Source: Alicyclobacillus sp. (GTDB lineage Bacteria > Bacillota > Bacilli > Alicyclobacillales > Alicyclobacillaceae). Taken from it: 64,000 nt of DNA. The stretch spans positions 62,001-126,000 of the forward strand of contig JAIMBT010000001.1 in assembly GCA_023511295.1 (NCBI GenBank), read 5' to 3'. The translations under genes and the position numbers were made by a program. The notes below the pieces were generated by a model that was not told the origin of the DNA, did no database searches, and worked only from the letters and a program-made list of their open reading frames with translations. Below, one piece after another: positions 59,006 to 64,000 of this stretch. Each line of letters opens with the position of its first letter. Positions within the stretch are counted from its first letter, which is position 1.

Positions 59006-60616
59006 ATGGACGTGTTCCACTTTCGGCGAAGCGGCTATCGAAATCAGACGGCGGATCGATTGAAACCGAAGACCCCGGATTATCGCGATGCGCCGCACAT
59101 CACCGGCGACCTCCAGAAGACCCTGTCTTACCTGAAGGACACCGCCGGGCGAAGTTCGGATTTCGTCATGCGTTACACCGACATCGCGGGTCGCGACGCA
59201 GCTTTGGTCTACTATCTCACGGTGACAGATCAGCACACCATTGAGATCATCCTGCGGGCGCTGCAGACGCACCGCTATCCGCGGAGAATGCCGCGACACC
59301 GCATGGCCGAATACCTGTCCCGGCATGTGCTGCCGAACTCGAACATCGTGTTTGTCACAAACCTCTGGGAGCTGCGCGAACTCGCTACTGGCGGTCAAGT
59401 GATCTTGCTGGTTGACGGACTGACGGTCGCCATCACCGTCGGCGCCCTGTCCGTACCGCACCGGACACCGGATACCCCGCTGTTGGAGGCGAGTACGCGC
59501 GGCCCGCAACTGGCGTTTGTGGAGAACCTTGAGGTGAACATCGGCCTGATGCGGCGCAGCCTGAACAGTGACAGCTTAACCGTGCGCCAACTGGTTGTCG
59601 GCTACCGCAGCCGGACGCGCGTCGCGCTACTGTATTTACACGACGTCGCCAACCCAAACGTCGTCGAGACCGCATTGAAGCGAATCGAAGCCGTGCACGT
59701 CGACAAACTCACCGGCAGTGCCACGCTCGAGCAGCGCATCGTCGACTCGCATTGGACCATCTTTCCCCTGTCGAGGTCGACCGCGCGGCTCGACAACTGT
59801 GTGAAGGAAGTGGGTCAAGGCAAGGTCCTGATTCTGGTCGACGGCGACCCGACCGCCCTCCTCATTCCGGGCACCATCATCGATTTCTTTCAGACGATGG
59901 AGGACGACCAGCACAACTACGTCGAGGCGACGCTCATCCGTTGGTTGCGAATCTTCTCGTTCTTCCTCGGCGCCTACCTGCCCGCGTTGTATGTGGCGTT
60001 CACAGACTTTACCCCGTCGCTGATGCCGCAGATCTTAGCGCTTCAGATTGCTCGGTCGCGAGAAGGCGTCCCGTTCCCGGCAGTGGTGGAAGTGCTGATT
60101 ATGCAGACCGTCATTGAAATTTTGCGTGAAGCCGCGCTTCGGCTGCCCAAGGTGATGGGGCAGACCATCGGTATCGTGGGCGGTCTCGTCCTAGGCGAGG
60201 CGTCCGTGCAAGCTGGGCTGGTCAGCAACATCCTGATTGTCGTGATTGCCTTGGCGGCGCTGTCCATCTTCGTGATGCCGAGCATCGATTTCTCGGCGGT
60301 CATCCGCATCATCAGCGTCTGCAACATCTTGGTATCCGCCTTGTTCGGCCTGTACGGAATCGTCTTGCTCGCCGTCCTGGTGTTGTACCACCTCGCCTCG
60401 CTCAAATCGTTCGGCGTCGAGTACATCGCACCACTCGGAGGGCAGAACGTGCGCGATGCTGTGCTTGACGGTCTGCTGCGCGTACCGTTGCCTCTGCTCG
60501 ACCGCCGCGCGAGTCACCTGCAGCCGCAGGAGGACACGCGAAGTGCGGACTACACGAACCCCGTGCAGCACACGATGCTCGAGAAACCTCGGCGGGGAAA
60601 ACGGAGAAAGCGGTGA
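59006..60616 (+). CDS. Spore germination receptor subunit A (GerA family)
   Basis: About 536 residues. ATG 59006 follows GGAGATGAGG; GTG 58979 is an alternative. The N-terminal ~290 residues form the cytoplasmic domain with FVMRYTDIAGRDAALVYY and QVILLVDGLTVAITV; the C-terminal half has the membrane helices and the conserved LPALYVAFTDFTPSLMP and MGQTIGIVGGLVLGEASVQAG. The tail of ~50 residues is basic. Subunit A of a nutrient germinant receptor in the spore inner membrane; the receptor operon order is A-C-B. Confidence 0.93.
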   Translation: MDVFHFRRSGYRNQTADRLKPKTPDYRDAPHITGDLQKTLSYLKDTAGRSSDFVMRYTDIAGRDAALVYYLTVTDQHTIEIILRALQTHRYPRRMPRHRMAEYLSRHVLPNSNIVFVTNLWELRELATGGQVILLVDGLTVAITVGALSVPHRTPDTPLLEASTRGPQLAFVENLEVNIGLMRRSLNSDSLTVRQLVVGYRSRTRVALLYLHDVANPNVVETALKRIEAVHVDKLTGSATLEQRIVDSHWTIFPLSRSTARLDNCVKEVGQGKVLILVDGDPTALLIPGTIIDFFQTMEDDQHNYVEATLIRWLRIFSFFLGAYLPALYVAFTDFTPSLMPQILALQIARSREGVPFPAVVEVLIMQTVIEILREAALRLPKVMGQTIGIVGGLVLGEASVQAGLVSNILIVVIALAALSIFVMPSIDFSAVIRIISVCNILVSALFGLYGIVLLAVLVLYHLASLKSFGVEYIAPLGGQNVRDAVLDGLLRVPLPLLDRRASHLQPQEDTRSADYTNPVQHTMLEKPRRGKRRKR

Positions 60617-61827
60617 TGACAGGCCGATCTCGATTCGCCTTCTCGTCCTGGCAAGCGGTTCAGCGCTGGGTGGTGACGGGGGTATCCGTCGGTACGTTGC
60701 TCGCTGTCCCTGGCTGCTGGGATTACCAGTCCATCAACACCCGCGCCACCGTGCTCGGAATGGCGATTGACCCAGCACCGAACCACCCGGACCAGATTCA
60801 AGTCACGGCTCAGTTCGCTGTGTTGCACGCGGACCCGTCCGGGGGCGGAGGTTCCGGAGCGATGATGGGGTCCCAAGCCAGCGGCAGCGTCCCCTTCGAG
60901 AACCTGACGGCGGAGGCTCACTCCATCACGGAGGGGATGCGGCGTCTGCAGCTCAACCTCAGCCGGAGTGTGGACTCGACGCAGGTGCGCTGCGTCGTGT
61001 TCAGCGAACGGCTGTCCCCCCTTCAGTTGCAGAGCGCGCTTCAGGAGTTAACCCGGCAGACGCAAATCAACCGAGCGGCCTACGTTGCGGCCGTTCCCGA
61101 TTCAGCAGCGGATCTACTCGCGCAACCCCTGTCCGACGAAGCCCCGGCGGATGCCGTGGCCAAAAAGTTCGGCGTGGCCGTCAAACAATACGGCTACTAC
61201 GTGCGTCGACAACTGTGGGAGTTTTGGCGGGACTCGGCGCAACTCGGGTTGTCTCCGTCGCTGCCGGAGCTCACCGCGACAGACGCTGTGCCGAGCGAGG
61301 GGAAGCCGCGCGTCGTGGATGTGTCCGGGCTCTGTATCTACAAAGGGGCTCGCGTCGCCGCGCGGTTGAACAGGAGCGACACGTTGATGTTCAACATCCT
61401 GAGCGGGCGCGTGCGGGACATGGGTCTCGACATCCCCGTCCAAGAAGGTCTGGTGTCGTTGGGTGACGTGCGTGTGAAGAGCCGACTGTGGACGATGGCT
61501 GACGGACACCGCGTTCGCATCGTGGCGCGGATACGGCTACAGGGGACGATGGCACGGCGGCCTGATGCGGATCAAATGGCGGACGACCCGGCGCCGTTAA
61601 CAAAGATGGAGGAGCAGGCCAACCAGTATCTGGAGCAGGCACTGCTGTCCACCGTGCGGAAGATGCAGCAGGCTGGCGTGGACCCATGGGGGTTTGGCCG
61701 ATTCTACCTGCACGCCCACCCCGAGCAAAGCGAGCTCGTGAAGTATCACTGGGCCGATGTCTTTCGCACAGCGACATGCGACACACACGTCCGCGTCCGC
61801 ATCATCAGCCGGGGTGAGCTGGTGTAG
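60616..61827 (+). CDS. Spore germination receptor subunit C (Ger(x)C lipoprotein)
   Basis: 403 residues; ATG 60616 (or in-frame GTG 60613) overlaps the gerA stop. Signal region with lipobox LAVPGC near residue 35, followed by WDYQSINTRATVLGMAID, the typical start of GerC proteins (CWD motif). The C-terminal domain includes LMFNILSGRVRDMGLDIP-like region and GFGRFYLHAHPEQSELVKYH. Lipid-anchored on the outer face of the spore inner membrane. Confidence 0.92.
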   Translation: MTGRSRFAFSSWQAVQRWVVTGVSVGTLLAVPGCWDYQSINTRATVLGMAIDPAPNHPDQIQVTAQFAVLHADPSGGGGSGAMMGSQASGSVPFENLTAEAHSITEGMRRLQLNLSRSVDSTQVRCVVFSERLSPLQLQSALQELTRQTQINRAAYVAAVPDSAADLLAQPLSDEAPADAVAKKFGVAVKQYGYYVRRQLWEFWRDSAQLGLSPSLPELTATDAVPSEGKPRVVDVSGLCIYKGARVAARLNRSDTLMFNILSGRVRDMGLDIPVQEGLVSLGDVRVKSRLWTMADGHRVRIVARIRLQGTMARRPDADQMADDPAPLTKMEEQANQYLEQALLSTVRKMQQAGVDPWGFGRFYLHAHPEQSELVKYHWADVFRTATCDTHVRVRIISRGELV

Positions 61828-61933
61828 GCAGGCGCGGTCGACTCGGCGGCCCCTGCAGTCTGGGGGGTCTGCCGAACTCGTCGGAGGATGCGTGAACCCG
61901 CACACGGTTGCGGACGAGAGTGGAGGGGCAGAG

Positions 61934-63034
61934 GTGCGGAAGCTTTCCATGTTTCAAGTCATCATGTTAACCTGCGGCAGTTACGTGCCGCTCTTGTTCT
62001 GGGTGTACCCGCGGTACGCAACGCAGTATGCCGGCATCGATGGACAGTGGGCAGTCCTCGGCACGTGCTTGATTGGGTTGGTGATAGCGTGGCTGCACGG
62101 ACAGTTGTGCCGCCGACTGCGCCGAGTGCCAGGAGAGTATATGGCCGACGTCGCATTCGGGCGCGTGGTGGGGCGCGTCACAGCGTTTCTGTTCCTTCCG
62201 GGCTACCTGCTGTTTCTCGGCGTGAGCGTCTATTCGTTCTCCATCACCATGCAGTCCGTGTTGCCGGCGACGCCGAGGCTCGCCACCGTGACCGCCTTGA
62301 CCTTGGTCGCCGTCGTCGGCGCCCTGTACGGTCTGGAGGCGTTGGGCCGTGTCGCGGTTCTGATTCTTCCGCTCACGTTGGTCATCCTGTACACCACCTG
62401 TCTGTACATGGTGATCTCGGGCAACATGGTGGGCATCTACCTGCACCCTGTCGACATCGGCGCGTCTGCTGTCGCTGCGGTCCGTCTCGTCCCCATCTTC
62501 TTTGGAATCAACATCTTCCTGATGTTCAACACGCACTTCGACCACCGCGGCAACAACCCTGTGACATTGGCTGTTTTATCCATGGTCTTCTCCAGTGTGA
62601 GTCTGTTGCTGGTGTACGTCACGGTCATGATGTCGGTCGGTTGGGAAGGCACGAGGACCTTGGCGCACCCGATTGAATTCGTCCTGCAGGCAGCTCAGGT
62701 CCAGGGCAACATCGTCCAGCGTTTCGGCATCCTGTTTGTATTCCTGGTGACGTCGTTTGAGACGCTGTTCCTCAGCAACCACCTGTGGGCGCTCTCCGAA
62801 TTGACAGCGGGTGTGTTTGGTGCCGGAGACCAGCGCCGCGCTTGGCCGACCTTTCTCTTGGCGCTGTTGGTCATCTGCATTTACCTGTTCATCCCCAACC
62901 AACAAGCGGCGGACTGGATGGTGAACTGGATGCTGCTGCCGCTCTCCTGGCTGTACCTGTTTGTGGAGCCGGCCGTCAAACTGGCGACCATCTGGCTCCG
63001 TCGGCTTGACCCAGAACGGACGGTGTATCGGTGA
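61934..63034 (+). CDS. Spore germination receptor subunit B (GerB family, APC-like)
   Basis: 366-residue, ten-helix membrane protein; GTG 61934 follows GGAGGGG (GTG 61892 is an alternative). N-terminus KLSMFQVIMLTCGSYVPLL resembles GerAB/GerBB. It is a structural relative of amino-acid permeases and is thought to bind the germinant. Last gene of gerA-gerC-gerB; 107 bases separate it from gerC. Confidence 0.92.
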   Translation: MRKLSMFQVIMLTCGSYVPLLFWVYPRYATQYAGIDGQWAVLGTCLIGLVIAWLHGQLCRRLRRVPGEYMADVAFGRVVGRVTAFLFLPGYLLFLGVSVYSFSITMQSVLPATPRLATVTALTLVAVVGALYGLEALGRVAVLILPLTLVILYTTCLYMVISGNMVGIYLHPVDIGASAVAAVRLVPIFFGINIFLMFNTHFDHRGNNPVTLAVLSMVFSSVSLLLVYVTVMMSVGWEGTRTLAHPIEFVLQAAQVQGNIVQRFGILFVFLVTSFETLFLSNHLWALSELTAGVFGAGDQRRAWPTFLLALLVICIYLFIPNQQAADWMVNWMLLPLSWLYLFVEPAVKLATIWLRRLDPERTVYR

Positions 63035-63088
63035 CGGTGTCAGGTTTGCGTCCATGGGGGGCTGACACATGTATGGCGATATCTCTTC

Positions 63089-63130
63089 AAAAAAAAGCCG
63101 GCTTCCCTCCTGACATCTCAGGGGAACCGG
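63089..63130 (-). terminator. Terminator downstream of tRNA-Pro (also facing gerB)
   Basis: On the minus strand, CCGGTTCCC pairs with GGGAAGCCGG with an inner CTGA/TCAG stem, followed by eight U. It ends the tRNA transcript and lies 55 bases past gerB, so it may work in both directions. Confidence 0.85.
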
Positions 63131-63213
63131 TTGTTCGTGTCCACAGGTGCCGCAGCACCTCGCTTGAGCATCTCACGGACGAAACGCGTTCACGTTGCTT
63201 TACAAAGAAACGA

Positions 63214-63289
63214 TGGTCGGAATGACAGGACTCGAACCTGCGACCTCACGGTCCCGAACCGTGCGCTCTACCACCTGAGCTACATTCCG
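63214..63289 (-). tRNA. tRNA-Pro (anticodon CGG)
   Basis: 76 bases including encoded CCA. Acceptor stem CGGAATG/CATTCCG, D-loop AGCTCAGGTGGTAGAGC, anticodon stem-loop CACGG-TTCGGGA-CCGTG with anticodon CGG, T-loop GGTTCGAGTCC. Reads proline codon CCG, common in this GC-rich genome. Confidence 0.95.
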
Positions 63290-63352
63290 ATGAGAGGTCG
63301 TCTGCGGTAAAACCGGGCGGTGCAACCGCCACCGTCGAATTCGACAGGAGCT

Positions 63353-63382
63353 ACTATACCACGGCGGAAAATCATCCGTCAA
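63353..63382 (-). promoter_or_regulatory. Sigma-A promoter of tRNA-Pro
   Basis: On the minus strand TTGACG (63382-63377), 18-base spacer, TATAGT (63358-63353), about 64 bases before the tRNA 5' end. A palindrome GTCGAATTCGAC (63334-63345) lies in the short leader. Confidence 0.75.
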
Positions 63383-63498
63383 CCGCACAGCCCGGGCGCC
63401 CAGAACTTTACATCCATCGGCGGCGGTCAGCCGGCGGGATCAGACGTACTTGAATGGACTATAATGAAAAGACATCAACCGGAGGGGTGGAGGCACGG

Positions 63499-64000
63499 GT
63501 GGAGTTCAGAGCGTACGCGGACACTGGACAGGCCGCGACCGAGATTGTCGCGGGTCTGAACCCGCAGCAGCGGGCCGCTGTGGAGCAGACGGAAGGCCCA
63601 CTGCTGGTGATGGCCGGGGCGGGCAGCGGCAAGACCAACGTCTTGACGCGCCGGATTGCATACCTGATTCAGGTCCGCCGTGTCCCGCCCTGGGCCATCC
63701 TGGCCATCACGTTCACCAACAAGGCGGCCCGCGAGATGCAGGAGCGGATCTCCCGGCTGATTGGGCCCTCCGCCATGGACGTGTGGGCGATGACGTTTCA
63801 CGCCATGTGCGTCCGCATCTTGCGCAGGTCAGGTGGGGAAATGGGGCTGGATCGAAACTTCACCATCCTCGACGACACCGACCAACTGGCGGTCGTCAAG
63901 CGCGTGATGGAGGGGCTCAATGTCGACCCGAAGCGGTACGACCCGCGGGCCGTCCTGTACGCCATCGGCCAGGCGAAAAACGAGCTGGTGACGCCGGAAA
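63499..64000 (+). CDS. pcrA: ATP-dependent DNA helicase, UvrD/PcrA family (3'-truncated by window end)
   Basis: The reading frame is open to the right edge (167 codons seen). GTG 63499 follows GTGGAGG. It begins [20 protein letters not shown], then the Q-motif [15 protein letters not shown], Walker [17 protein letters not shown], motif Ia [16 protein letters not shown] and motif Ib-like [16 protein letters not shown]. These fit superfamily 1 helicases PcrA/UvrD, acting in repair and plasmid or transcription conflicts. TATAAT at 63460-63465 may be its -10 box, without a clear -35. Confidence 0.92.
   Translation, partial: MEFRAYADTGQAATEIVAGLNPQQRAAVEQTEGPLLVMAGAGSGKTNVLTRRIAYLIQVRRVPPWAILAITFTNKAAREMQERISRLIGPSAMDVWAMTFHAMCVRILRRSGGEMGLDRNFTILDDTDQLAVVKRVMEGLNVDPKRYDPRAVLYAIGQAKNELVTPE

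Noticed and set aside
1-64000. CRISPR array, insertion sequence or prophage
   Set aside because: No regularly spaced direct repeats, transposase, integrase or phage structural genes were found in the window.

Overview
The window is a GC-rich (roughly 60%) chromosomal segment of an endospore-forming Firmicute. The evidence is a gerA/gerC/gerB spore-germination operon, a CotF-type coat protein, sigma-A type promoters, Gram-positive leader RNAs (c-di-AMP, cobalamin), lipoproteins with Bacillus-like lipoboxes and strong GGAGG ribosome binding sites with many GTG/TTG starts. High GC, the S53 (sedolisin/kumamolisin) protease and the gene types together suggest the Alicyclobacillaceae (Alicyclobacillus/Kyrpidia-like). 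This assignment is inference; no rRNA is present.

Layout. 0-4.7 kb: end of a C26-type glutamine amidotransferase-like hydrolase, then a family-5 peptide/nickel-type ABC importer (binding lipoprotein plus two permeases, no ATPases). 4.9-7.6 kb: two-subunit 2-oxoacid:acceptor oxidoreductase. 7.9-14.3 kb: potassium channel, thioesterase, MFS transporter, EPSP synthase (AroA), APC amino-acid permease. 14.4-20.7 kb: carboxylesterase, FMN reductase and, divergently, a GntR-regulated catabolic group (FAH-type hydrolase, extradiol dioxygenase, amidohydrolase). 20.8-24.7 kb: Nudix hydrolase and an OpuC-like osmolyte ABC importer behind a c-di-AMP riboswitch with a terminator. 24.7-29.2 kb: methionine salvage in two divergent units (mtnD plus an aminotransferase; mtnW-mtnX-mtnB). 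29.3-31.7 kb: VTT/DedA-like membrane protein, YkoP-like protein and a UgtP/MGDG-type glycosyltransferase. 31.8-35.0 kb: secreted S53 protease lacking its prodomain and an S9 peptidase. 35.2-43.2 kb: GntR regulator, isocitrate-lyase/PEP-mutase family enzyme, complete Liv-type ABC importer and an MmgE/PrpD protein, tied together by a near-identical 24-bp element upstream of the regulator and of the importer; livF carries a frameshift. 43.3-46.2 kb: thioredoxin reductase and a DHA2-type MFS pump.

46.2-52.2 kb is the most striking region. A cobalamin riboswitch with terminator leads a five-gene operon: a secreted/anchored DUF4430 protein (the fold of the beta domain of animal transcobalamin/intrinsic factor), ECF transporter T subunit, a fused double ATPase, an S subunit, and a secreted alpha/alpha-barrel protein with prenyltransferase-like DGGF repeats (the fold of the alpha domain of transcobalamin). 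I interpret this as a B12 (or cobinamide) capture-and-import system in which the two transcobalamin-like domains are split into separate extracellular proteins feeding an ECF importer.

52.3-64 kb: a small lipoprotein, NlpC/P60 endopeptidase, L,D-transpeptidase, HxlR regulator, MFS exporter, DUF420 membrane protein, CotF-like coat protein, gerA-gerC-gerB, tRNA-Pro(CGG) on the minus strand and the 5' end of a PcrA/UvrD helicase gene running off the window.
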